Assembly (NCBI GenBank): GCA_007121115.1
Contig: SKMI01000066.1
Coordinates: 1 to 6,301, forward strand
Reading direction: 5' to 3'
Length of the DNA stretch: 6,301 nucleotides
Source of the DNA: Paracoccaceae bacterium
GTDB taxonomy: Bacteria > Pseudomonadota > Alphaproteobacteria > Rhodobacterales > Rhodobacteraceae
The notes below the pieces were generated by a model. The model was given only the letters and a program-made list of their open reading frames with translations, was not told the DNA's origin and ran no database searches. Shown here one piece after another: positions 1 through 5,325 of the stretch. The translations under genes were made by a program, and so were the position numbers. Numbering within the stretch: position 1 is the stretch's first letter; each line of letters begins with the position of its first letter.

Positions 1-2
1 AC

Positions 3-74
3 ACGGGCTTTCCCGCCCTCCTGCCCCGCGCCGTGGCCGCGGCCGCCAACCGTTCGCGCGAGCTTGGCCAATGA
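3..74 (+). CDS. C-terminal end of an unidentified upstream gene (partial)
   Basis: An open frame enters from the left edge and ends at TGA 72-74. It encodes 23 residues ending in ANRSRELGQ. The tail is rich in Ala and Arg and too short to assign a family; I do not recognise it. Its reality is supported by the frame being open from the window edge, by Rhodobacterales-like codon use (G/C at most third positions), and by the ATGA overlap with the next start codon, a usual sign of translational coupling within an operon. No terminator lies between it and csaA. It could be a chance open stretch, because 72 bases of GC-rich DNA often lack stops. Confidence 0.55.
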   Translation, partial: TGFPALLPRAVAAAANRSRELGQ

Positions 75-421
75 CCGACACGCCCGCGACCATCACCTTC
101 GACGACTTCCTGCAGGTTGATATCCGCGTGGGCCGCATCACCCGCGCCGAACCCTTCCCCGAAGCGCGGAAGCCCGCGTTCCGCCTGTGGATCGATTTCG
201 GCGCGGAAATCGGCGAGAAGAAATCCTCGGCCCAAATCACCGAACACTACACCCCCGAGGCGCTGGTGGGTCAGCAGGTGATGGCGGTGGTGAACTTCCC
301 CCCGCGCCAGATCGGGCCCATGCGCTCCGAGGTGCTGGTGCTGGGGGTTTCGGACGCCGAAGGGCGCGTGGTCCTGATTGCGCCGGACCGCGACGTGCCC
401 GAAGGCCAGCGGATGCACTGA
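71..421 (+). CDS. csaA: CsaA family tRNA-binding protein / export-related chaperone
   Basis: A 116-residue protein matching the usual CsaA length (about 110). CsaA is a small cytoplasmic homodimer with the OB-fold of the EMAPII/methionyl-tRNA-synthetase C-terminal tRNA-binding domain. It was described in Bacillus as a chaperone acting in protein export, and the fold binds tRNA. Family signatures seen: FDDFLQVDIRVGRI at about 10-23 (first strand), EARKPAF at 31-37, KKSSAQI at 50-56, and the signature NFPPRQIGPMRSEVLVLG at 75-92, which forms the dimer and RNA-binding face. There is no signal peptide or membrane segment. The start ATG 71 overlaps the upstream stop (ATGA). No strong Shine-Dalgarno sequence precedes it, so translation is probably coupled to the upstream gene. 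The dehydrogenase follows after 13 bases. Family assignment is secure; the cellular role in this organism is inferred. Confidence 0.95.
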   Translation: MTDTPATITFDDFLQVDIRVGRITRAEPFPEARKPAFRLWIDFGAEIGEKKSSAQITEHYTPEALVGQQVMAVVNFPPRQIGPMRSEVLVLGVSDAEGRVVLIAPDRDVPEGQRMH

Positions 422-426
422 AAGGA
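421..426 (+). promoter_or_regulatory. Ribosome binding site selecting the TTG start at 435
   Basis: AAAGGA lies eight bases before TTG 435 and begins on the last base of the csaA stop codon. It is the best Shine-Dalgarno match near the start of the dehydrogenase frame, and no ATG or GTG sits at a suitable distance. It supports TTG as the initiator rather than the in-frame ATG at 378, which lies inside csaA. Confidence 0.6.
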
Positions 427-434
427 CCCCGCCC

Positions 435-1388
435 TTGGAACTCTTCATCACCCGCCCCCTGCCCGACCCCGTCCTGGCCGAGGCCGCTCGGCACTTCAAC
501 GTCACCGCCCGCGAGGCGACCACCCCGCTCAAACTCGGCGAGATGCGCGCCGCCCTCGCACTCTATGATATCGTGTTGCCGACGCTGGGCGATCTGTTCG
601 CGGCCGAGGTCTTCGCCGAGGTGCCGCAGCCCCGCTGCAAGCTGCTGGCGAATTTCGGCGTGGGCTACAACCATATCGACGTAGCGGCGGCGCGCGCAGC
701 AGGGGTGGCGGTCACCAACACCCCCGGCGCCGTGACCGAGGCGACGGCGGATATCGGCCTGATGCTGATGCTGATGACCGCGCGACGCGCGGGCGAAGGC
801 GAACGGCTGGTGCGTGCGGGCAAGTGGGAAGGCTGGCACCCAACGCAGATGCTGGGCCTGCATCTGGGCGGCAAGGTGCTGGGCGTGATCGGCATGGGAC
901 GCATCGGCCAGGCGATTGCGAAACGCGCGCATTTCGGGCTGGGCATGGAGGTGCTGTTCCACAACCGCTCGCCAAAATCCGTCGAAGGCCTGCCCGCGCG
1001 GCAACTCGAAAGTATTGCGGCCGTGATGAAGGCCGCCGACATGGTGGTGGTGGCGGTACCGGGCGGCGGGGACAACCGCCACCTGATCGACGCCAAGGCG
1101 CTGGCCGCCATGCGCCCGCACGCCCATATCGTCAACATCGCCCGCGGTGATGTGATCGACGAAGCCGCGCTGGTCGCAGCCTTGCAGAAGGGCCGGATCG
1201 CGGGCGCGGGGCTCGATGTCTACGAATTCGAACCAAAGGTGCCCGAAGCGCTGCGCGCGATGGAAAACGTGGTGCTGCTGCCGCATCTTGGCACCGCCGC
1301 GCTGGAGGTGCGCACCGACATGGGGCTGATGGCGGTGGCAAATGCCGTCGCCTTCAAGGAAGGCCGCGCGCTGCCCAACCCGGTTTGA
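435..1388 (+). CDS. D-isomer-specific 2-hydroxyacid dehydrogenase (glyoxylate/hydroxypyruvate reductase type)
   Basis: A 317-residue cytoplasmic oxidoreductase that should reduce a 2-keto acid such as glyoxylate or hydroxypyruvate to the D-hydroxy acid. N- and C-terminal segments form the catalytic domain around a central Rossmann domain (about 100-285). Seen: the nucleotide loop GMGRIG at 153-158, and the family catalytic triad Arg237 (NIARGDVIDE), Glu266 (DVYEFEP) and His284 (LLPHLGTAA), with the expected Arg-Glu spacing of 29. LLANFGVGYNHID at 70-82 is the usual substrate-loop region. After the second Rossmann strand the sequence is HNRS (176-179), with Arg and no Asp; in this family that favours NADPH over NADH, typical of glyoxylate/hydroxypyruvate reductases. 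TTG 435 is preferred because AAAGGA precedes it and the protein then begins with a proper first strand (LELFITRPLP). ATG 378 would overlap csaA by 44 bases and add an unstructured leader. Probably co-transcribed with csaA. The exact substrate is not determinable. Confidence 0.92.
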   Translation: MELFITRPLPDPVLAEAARHFNVTAREATTPLKLGEMRAALALYDIVLPTLGDLFAAEVFAEVPQPRCKLLANFGVGYNHIDVAAARAAGVAVTNTPGAVTEATADIGLMLMLMTARRAGEGERLVRAGKWEGWHPTQMLGLHLGGKVLGVIGMGRIGQAIAKRAHFGLGMEVLFHNRSPKSVEGLPARQLESIAAVMKAADMVVVAVPGGGDNRHLIDAKALAAMRPHAHIVNIARGDVIDEAALVAALQKGRIAGAGLDVYEFEPKVPEALRAMENVVLLPHLGTAALEVRTDMGLMAVANAVAFKEGRALPNPV

Positions 1389-1636
1389 GTCCGGCCTCAC
1401 CGCTGCGCCTCTGGAGCAAGGCCAGAAGCGCCCGCGACCTGTACTGCAGCGAACCTGAAATGCGCGCACTGACCGCGCCGGGCCGTGTCCAGATGCGGGC
1501 CGGTGTGCGCTGCGGGGCACCTCGCTACGGGGGCCCAGGTCGCCGCACACACCGCCCGCGAGCGACATTTTCACGTCGCTTTCCGAATTTTCTCGGTCGC
1601 ACCCGGTTTCTGAACGCCGCAGTTGCGTGTTACGGT

Positions 1637-1648
1637 CCTGTGAACAGG
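1637..1648. promoter_or_regulatory. Candidate operator dyad upstream of the universal stress gene
   Basis: CCTGT-GA-ACAGG is a perfect inverted repeat of two 5-base arms with a 2-base centre, 72 bases before the GTG start of the stress protein. The palindromic octamer TTGCGCAA follows at 1669-1676. Both lie in the AT-richer part of the gap, where a promoter for the stress-protein/transporter unit would be. No regulator can be named from the sequence, and short dyads arise by chance. Confidence 0.25.
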
Positions 1649-1707
1649 TGTCATCAAACGCCTGAATTTTGCGCAATGCCAAGCGACAACGCAAAGACAA
1701 GAAGCAA

Positions 1708-1715
1708 AAGGAGGG
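1708..1715 (+). promoter_or_regulatory. Strong ribosome binding site selecting the GTG start at 1721
   Basis: AAGGAGGG is the closest match to the anti-Shine-Dalgarno consensus in the window and lies five bases before GTG 1721. It decides the start in favour of GTG 1721 over the in-frame ATG 1676, which would add a basic 15-residue leader lacking family similarity. Confidence 0.8.
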
Positions 1716-1720
1716 AACCA

Positions 1721-2134
1721 GTGTATCGCAGACTCGTCATGCCCGTCGACCTGGGCCATGTGGAGCGGCTTCCAAAGGCGCTTCAGGTCGCAGCTGATCT
1801 GGCCAAGCACTACGGCGCCACCGTGATCTTCGTTTCGGTAACGGCCGAGGTGCCGACACCGATCGCCCACAACCCGGCAGAGTTCAGCCAGAAGCTCGAA
1901 GCCTTTGGCCGCGCCCAAGCCGAGAAACATGGCATCACCGCCGAAACGCGCGCCTATGCCAGCCATGACCCGACCATCGACACCGACAAGACATTGCTGA
2001 AAGCAATAAATGAGCTGGAGGCCGACCTTGTGGTGATGGCCTCGCATGTTCCGGGCGTGACCGACTACATCTGGGCCGGGCACGGGGCGACAATCTCGGC
2101 GCATTCCGACGCTTCGGTCTTTCTGGTCCGCTGA
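1721..2134 (+). CDS. Universal stress protein (single UspA domain), partner of the BCCT transporter
   Basis: A 137-residue one-domain Usp, the normal size for the family (about 140). Starting at GTG 1721 it opens with the first Usp strand (YRRLVMPVDLGHVER, 2-16) and continues with helix LPKALQVAADLAKHYGA, strand TVIFVSVTA (34-42), helix AEFSQKLEAFGRAQAEKH (53-70), ADLVVMASH (101-109) and the last strand SVFLVR (132-137). It is cytoplasmic with no membrane segment. The phosphate loop is off-consensus: the family ATP-binding pattern G-x2-G-x9-G-S/T is here A107, V110 and G120-H121, so tight ATP binding is doubtful. The transporter gene begins 33 bases after its stop with no terminator between, indicating one transcript. 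In Halomonas a Usp (TeaD) is encoded with and modulates the TeaABC osmolyte transporter, so an analogous regulatory role for this protein is a reasonable inference. Confidence 0.9.
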   Translation: MYRRLVMPVDLGHVERLPKALQVAADLAKHYGATVIFVSVTAEVPTPIAHNPAEFSQKLEAFGRAQAEKHGITAETRAYASHDPTIDTDKTLLKAINELEADLVVMASHVPGVTDYIWAGHGATISAHSDASVFLVR

Positions 2135-2167
2135 GCGCACTGAACAACAAGCAACGGGGAAAAACGC

Positions 2168-3838
2168 ATGAGTGATCTTCCGGAGAACGAACAGGATCAG
2201 GAATCGATCCCAGCGCCCGAGGGGGCGTCGGATATCATCGAAACCGATTACGAGATCGGTCAGGACAACATCACGCCCTCCATCGGGCCCTTCGGACTGG
2301 ACATCCATAATCCGGTGTTCGTGGTCTCGGGGCTGCTGACGGTGGCTTTCGTGATCCTGACCCTGGCCTTTCAGGAACAGGCCGAACCGATGTTCACCGC
2401 GATGCGCGGGTTCCTGACCTCCAGCTTCGACTGGTTCTTCCTGATGGCGGGCAACATCTTCGTGCTGGTCTGCCTCGGGATCCTGATCTCGCCACTGGGC
2501 AAGGTGCGTATCGGCGGCGCGGATGCGACGCCGGATTACGGCTATGCGGGATGGTTTGCCATGCTGTTTGCCGCCGGCATGGGCATCGGGCTGATGTTCT
2601 TTGGCGTGCTGGAGCCGGTCTATTACTTCGCCACGCCCTGGGGGGACCAGCCACTGATGCGCGACATCGGCGTGGTGGATGGCGAACTCGCCGACCCTGC
2701 CGCGCTGGAGGCTGCACGCCTGACCGCCATGGCCGCCACCATCTATCACTGGGGCCTGCACCCTTGGGCGATCTATGCGGTGGTGGCGCTTTCGCTGGCG
2801 CTCTTTGCCTATAACAAGGGGTTGCCGCTGACGGTGCGCTCGATCTTCTACCCGCTGCTGGGCGAGCGTGTCTGGGGCTGGCCGGGCCATGTGATCGACG
2901 TTCTGGCAGTGATGGCCACGCTCTTCGGGCTGGCGACCTCGCTCGGGTTCGGCGCGCAGCAGGCCTCGGCCGGGATCGGCTTCGTCTTCGGAATGGAAGG
3001 CGCGGGCGAGAGCGTGAATTTCGCCGTCATCCTGATCGGGATCATCACCGCACTGGCGCTGATCTCGGTGATCCGGGGGCTTGATGGCGGGGTCAAGCGG
3101 CTGTCCGAGCTGAACATGATCCTGGCGATCGTGCTGATGATCTTCGTCATCTTTGCCGGGCCGACCATGACGCTGGTCACTCAGTTCTTCGGCAACCTGG
3201 GCGCCTATTTCTCGGAGATCCTGGCGCTGTCGAACCCGGTGGGCCGCGATGATGATGGCTTCCGCCAGGGCTGGACGGCCTTCTACTGGGCGTGGTGGAT
3301 CAGCTGGTCGCCGTTTGTGGGCATGTTCATCGCCCGCGTCAGCCGGGGCCGCACGGTGCGCGAATTCATCATCTGCGTGCTGCTGATCCCGACCATCGTC
3401 TCGGCGATCTGGATGACCAGCTTCGGCGGCACCGCGATTCAGCAGGTGATCGACCGCGTGCAGGAAGCTGCCGTCTACGGCTTCGTCGTCGCCGACTATG
3501 TGCCCGAGCTGTCGCTGTTCGGGATGCTGTCGGAACTGCCCATGGCGACGGTGACGTCGCTGATCGGGATCACGCTGGTGATCGTGTTCTTCGTCACCTC
3601 GTCGGATTCCGGCTCGCTGGTGATCGACACCATCACCGCCGGCGGCAAGATCAACGCCCCGGTCAGCCAGCGTATCTTCTGGGTGATCTTCGAGGGGCTG
3701 CTGGCTGCGGCGCTGCTGCTGGGCGGCGGGCTACTGGCCTTGCAGGCGGCGGCGGTGTCCGCGGGGCTACCCTTTGCGATCGTGCTGCTGGTCGCCTGCT
3801 TTGCGCTGATCAAGGGGTTGATGGCCGAGCCGCGATAG
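2168..3838 (+). CDS. BCCT family transporter (betaine/choline/carnitine type, Na+-coupled)
   Basis: A 556-residue inner-membrane protein with about 12 transmembrane helices (near 49-68, 88-108, 127-148, 190-214, 241-262, 284-302, 316-338, 369-390, 398-417, 450-477, 505-526, 531-549). It imports quaternary-ammonium or related osmolytes. Seen: GMGIG at 137-141 in helix 3; the TM8 signature FYWAWWISWSPFVGMF (372-387); and the conserved loop RVSRGRTVREF (390-400). The four BetP aromatic-box residues all have counterparts (W195, W200 and Y203 in helix 4, W377 in helix 8), which supports a trimethylammonium ligand. F474, T477 and S478 match the BetP Na2-site spacing, with A135 and M138 on the other side, so Na+ coupling is likely. 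The N-terminal tail (about 48 residues) is acidic. The C-terminal tail is only about seven residues, so the long osmosensing C-terminus of BetP is absent. GGGGA at 2156-2160 precedes ATG 2168. Betaine, choline, carnitine or DMSP cannot be separated from sequence alone. Confidence 0.96.
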   Translation: MSDLPENEQDQESIPAPEGASDIIETDYEIGQDNITPSIGPFGLDIHNPVFVVSGLLTVAFVILTLAFQEQAEPMFTAMRGFLTSSFDWFFLMAGNIFVLVCLGILISPLGKVRIGGADATPDYGYAGWFAMLFAAGMGIGLMFFGVLEPVYYFATPWGDQPLMRDIGVVDGELADPAALEAARLTAMAATIYHWGLHPWAIYAVVALSLALFAYNKGLPLTVRSIFYPLLGERVWGWPGHVIDVLAVMATLFGLATSLGFGAQQASAGIGFVFGMEGAGESVNFAVILIGIITALALISVIRGLDGGVKRLSELNMILAIVLMIFVIFAGPTMTLVTQFFGNLGAYFSEILALSNPVGRDDDGFRQGWTAFYWAWWISWSPFVGMFIARVSRGRTVREFIICVLLIPTIVSAIWMTSFGGTAIQQVIDRVQEAAVYGFVVADYVPELSLFGMLSELPMATVTSLIGITLVIVFFVTSSDSGSLVIDTITAGGKINAPVSQRIFWVIFEGLLAAALLLGGGLLALQAAAVSAGLPFAIVLLVACFALIKGLMAEPR

Positions 3839-3867
3839 ACTGCGGCCCATAAACCCGAAAAGATCCG

Positions 3868-3899
3868 AAGGGGCGCCGCCAAGGCGCCCCTTTCATTTC
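3868..3899 (+). terminator. Intrinsic terminator after the BCCT gene
   Basis: A perfect 10-base-pair stem, AAGGGGCGCC (3868-3877) with GGCGCCCCTT (3883-3892), closes a 5-base loop (GCCAA) and runs into a T-rich tail (TTTCATTT). It starts 30 bases after the transporter stop. It is the clearest terminator in the window and separates the stress-protein/transporter unit from the Ugd-like pair. The stem is nearly symmetric, but the T-tract supports the + direction. Confidence 0.88.
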
Positions 3900-4037
3900 A
3901 TGCGGTCGATGCGCCGATACCCGGCGATGCGGCGTTTCTGGCCGCCACGACCGTGCCTCGCTATGGGCGTGTCCCGGGGTCCGCATGCCGCGCGGCTGCG
4001 CCCCCACCTGCCTACGCGCAGGCGATAGTGTCACTGT

Positions 4038-4050
4038 ATTGCCCGGCAAT
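4038..4050. promoter_or_regulatory. Candidate operator: perfect 13-base dyad
   Basis: ATTGCC-C-GGCAAT is a perfect inverted repeat of 6-base arms around one centre base, 92 bases before the first Ugd-like start. A smaller perfect dyad, AGTG-T-CACT, lies at 4027-4035, its centre 13 bases upstream. Size and position suit a dimeric repressor or activator site at a promoter. The regulator is unknown; chance is possible. Confidence 0.35.
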
Positions 4051-4053
4051 GCC

Positions 4054-4083
4054 CTGATTTCGGCCCGTTTCGCGATGAATAAT
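4054..4083 (+). promoter_or_regulatory. Weak candidate promoter for the Ugd-like pair
   Basis: AATAAT (4078-4083) is the most -10-like hexamer in this gap and sits in its only AT-rich patch. With an 18-base spacer the -35 would be CTGATT (4054-4059), which matches TTGACA at only three positions. It lies just after the 4038-4050 dyad. This is a suggestion from position and base composition, not a firm call. Confidence 0.22.
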
Positions 4084-4141
4084 TCACCCGGTCGCACCCC
4101 GGCGCACACCTCGCGCACCTGATGTCGAACAGAGGAACCTG

Positions 4142-5308
4142 ATGCGAATCACCGTTGCCGGTCTGGGCCATGTGGGCCTGTCGAACGCCGTGCTTCTGGC
4201 GCGCCAGCATCAGGTCTGCGCCATCGACATCGACCGCGACCGCGTCGCCGCGCTGAACGTCGGACAGGCCCCGATTGCTGATGCGGACTGCGGCGCCTGG
4301 CTGGCCTCGGGCACGCTTGACCTGCGCGCCACCACCGACCCGGTCGATGCCTATCGCGATGCCGACCTGATCATCATCGCCACGTCCACGCATTACGATG
4401 CCGAAACGCATGCCTTCGATACGTCCAGCATCGAAGCCGTGATCAGGCTGGCGTGCGCCATCCAGCCTGGTGCGCTCATGCTCATCAAGTCCACGGTGCC
4501 TGTCGGCTATACCCGCAAGCTGTGCACCCGCACGGGCTGTTCGGATATCCTCTACGCGCCCGAGTTCCTGCGCACCGGGCACGCGCTGCATGACACCCTG
4601 CACCCGAGCCGGATCATCGTGGGTGAGGTCAGCGCCCGCGGCGCGCAATTGGCCGAGGTGTTCCGCGCCGCGACTCTGGAGCCAAACGTCCCCGTCCTGC
4701 TGACCGACCCGACCGAGGCCGAGGCGATCAAGCTCTTCGCCGACACCTGCCTGGCCATGCGCGTGGCGTTCTTCAACGAGGTCGACACCGTGGCCATGGC
4801 CACCGGCCTGAACGCGGCCGAGGTGATCGGCGGGCTGTCCATGAACCCCGACATCGGCGATGGCTACAACACCCCCTCCTTCGGCTATGGCGGCTATGGC
4901 CTGCCCGGGGACAGCAGGCAGTTGCTGGCCAATGCTTCCGCCATGCCGCAGCAAATCATGTCCGCGCTGGTCGAGGCCAACGCCGCCCGCAAGCAGATGA
5001 TCGCCGATGCCATCATCGCCCGCCGCCCGCGCCGGGTCGGCATCTACCGGCTGGCGATGAAGCAGGGGGCCGACAATGTCCGCGAAAGCGCGGTTCAGGA
5101 CATCATCGCCCATTTGCGCGCCGCCGGAGTGGACACGGTGATCCATGAACCCGCGCACCCCGGCCCGGACTGCGCAGGGCATCCGGTCGAAAACGACTTC
5201 GGGCGGTTCTGCGACAGCGTCGACCTGATCGTGGCGAACCGCATGGCCGCGGAACTGGCGCCGGTGGCGCACAAGGTCTTCACCCGCGACGTGTCCGGCA
5301 TGGACTGA
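4142..5308 (+). CDS. UDP-glucose 6-dehydrogenase homologue (Ugd family) lacking the catalytic cysteine
   Basis: A 388-residue protein, exactly the size of short bacterial Ugd, which oxidises UDP-glucose to UDP-glucuronate with two NAD+. The N-terminal Rossmann domain has GLGHVG at 7-12 and an intact acidic strand end (CAIDID, 26-31), so NAD binding looks possible. Other family segments: ATTDPVDAYRDADLIIIAT (63-81), KSTVPVGYT (116-124), HPSRIIVGE (154-162), EAEAIKLFADTCLAMRVAFFNEVD (192-215), a C-terminal UDP-binding domain with IYRLAMKQGADN (301-312), and VANRMAAEL (364-372). The active-site loop, normally GYGGYCLPKD, is GYGGYGLPGD (248-257): the nucleophilic Cys is Gly253 and the neighbouring Lys is Gly256. 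The second Glu of PEFLRE is Thr145, the usual Asn of the KLFAN segment is Asp201, and DPRIG is NPDIG. Thr118, Glu141, Lys197 and Asp257 remain. Normal four-electron oxidation is therefore unlikely. AGAGGAA precedes the ATG. It is followed by a second homologue, suggesting a polysaccharide or nucleotide-sugar locus (inference). Confidence 0.9.
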   Translation: MRITVAGLGHVGLSNAVLLARQHQVCAIDIDRDRVAALNVGQAPIADADCGAWLASGTLDLRATTDPVDAYRDADLIIIATSTHYDAETHAFDTSSIEAVIRLACAIQPGALMLIKSTVPVGYTRKLCTRTGCSDILYAPEFLRTGHALHDTLHPSRIIVGEVSARGAQLAEVFRAATLEPNVPVLLTDPTEAEAIKLFADTCLAMRVAFFNEVDTVAMATGLNAAEVIGGLSMNPDIGDGYNTPSFGYGGYGLPGDSRQLLANASAMPQQIMSALVEANAARKQMIADAIIARRPRRVGIYRLAMKQGADNVRESAVQDIIAHLRAAGVDTVIHEPAHPGPDCAGHPVENDFGRFCDSVDLIVANRMAAELAPVAHKVFTRDVSGMD

Positions 5309-5325
5309 GAGCAGGAGTTTCCGAC

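Larger units (their letters stand above)
1389..1720. other. Intergenic region between the dehydrogenase and the universal stress gene
   Basis: These 332 bases contain no convincing gene. The frame of the downstream stress protein stays open back to 1385, but that part reads as an Arg/Pro-rich stretch without family character. The first 170 bases are very GC-rich. From about 1561 onward the DNA becomes more AT-rich, as expected for a promoter region. A small inverted repeat (AGCGAC 1561-1566 / GTCGCT 1575-1580, 8-base loop) is followed by a broken T-rich stretch and might weakly terminate the upstream unit. A dyad at 1637-1648 is listed separately. I could not assign -35/-10 boxes with confidence. 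Confidence 0.5.
3900..4141. other. Intergenic region upstream of the Ugd-like pair
   Basis: About 240 bases between the terminator and ATG 4142, with no convincing gene on either strand. It holds the AGTG-T-CACT and ATTGCC-C-GGCAAT dyads and a possible AT-rich promoter element, all listed separately. The last part carries AGAGGAA (4131-4137), a good ribosome binding site five bases before the start. The segment 3900-4020 is GC-rich and shows no recognisable structure. Confidence 0.5.

Noticed and set aside
1561..1580. AGCGAC/GTCGCT hairpin as terminator of the csaA-dehydrogenase unit
   Set aside because: The stem is only six pairs with an 8-base loop, the T-run is interrupted, and it lies over 170 bases after the stop; mentioned only within the intergenic description.
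237..1700. Long open frame on the - strand (487 codons) opposite csaA and the dehydrogenase
   Set aside because: It lies antisense to two well-recognised genes. Its product is rich in Arg, His, Gly and Gln with no domain pattern, as is usual for antisense frames in GC-rich DNA.
1571..2890. Long - strand open frame (439 codons) opposite the stress protein and the transporter N-half
   Set aside because: It is antisense to genes with clear family motifs, has His/Arg/Asp-rich composition, and crosses the intergenic gap without any gene-like start signal.
3810..4118. Possible small - strand gene in the gap after the transporter
   Set aside because: It would run through the terminator hairpin and overlap the transporter's end; the product shows no conserved pattern or plausible ribosome binding site.
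4122..4142. Six-codon mini frame (ATG 4122 to TGA 4142) overlapping the first Ugd-like start by one base
   Set aside because: The TGATG junction could allow translational coupling, but so short a frame occurs often by chance and it has no ribosome binding site of its own.
4862..4920. Frameshift or sequencing error as the explanation for the missing Ugd cysteine
   Set aside because: Residues on both sides (PSFGYGGY before, DSRQLLAN after) stay in frame and match the family, and several separate pocket residues are also changed, so a single error cannot explain it.
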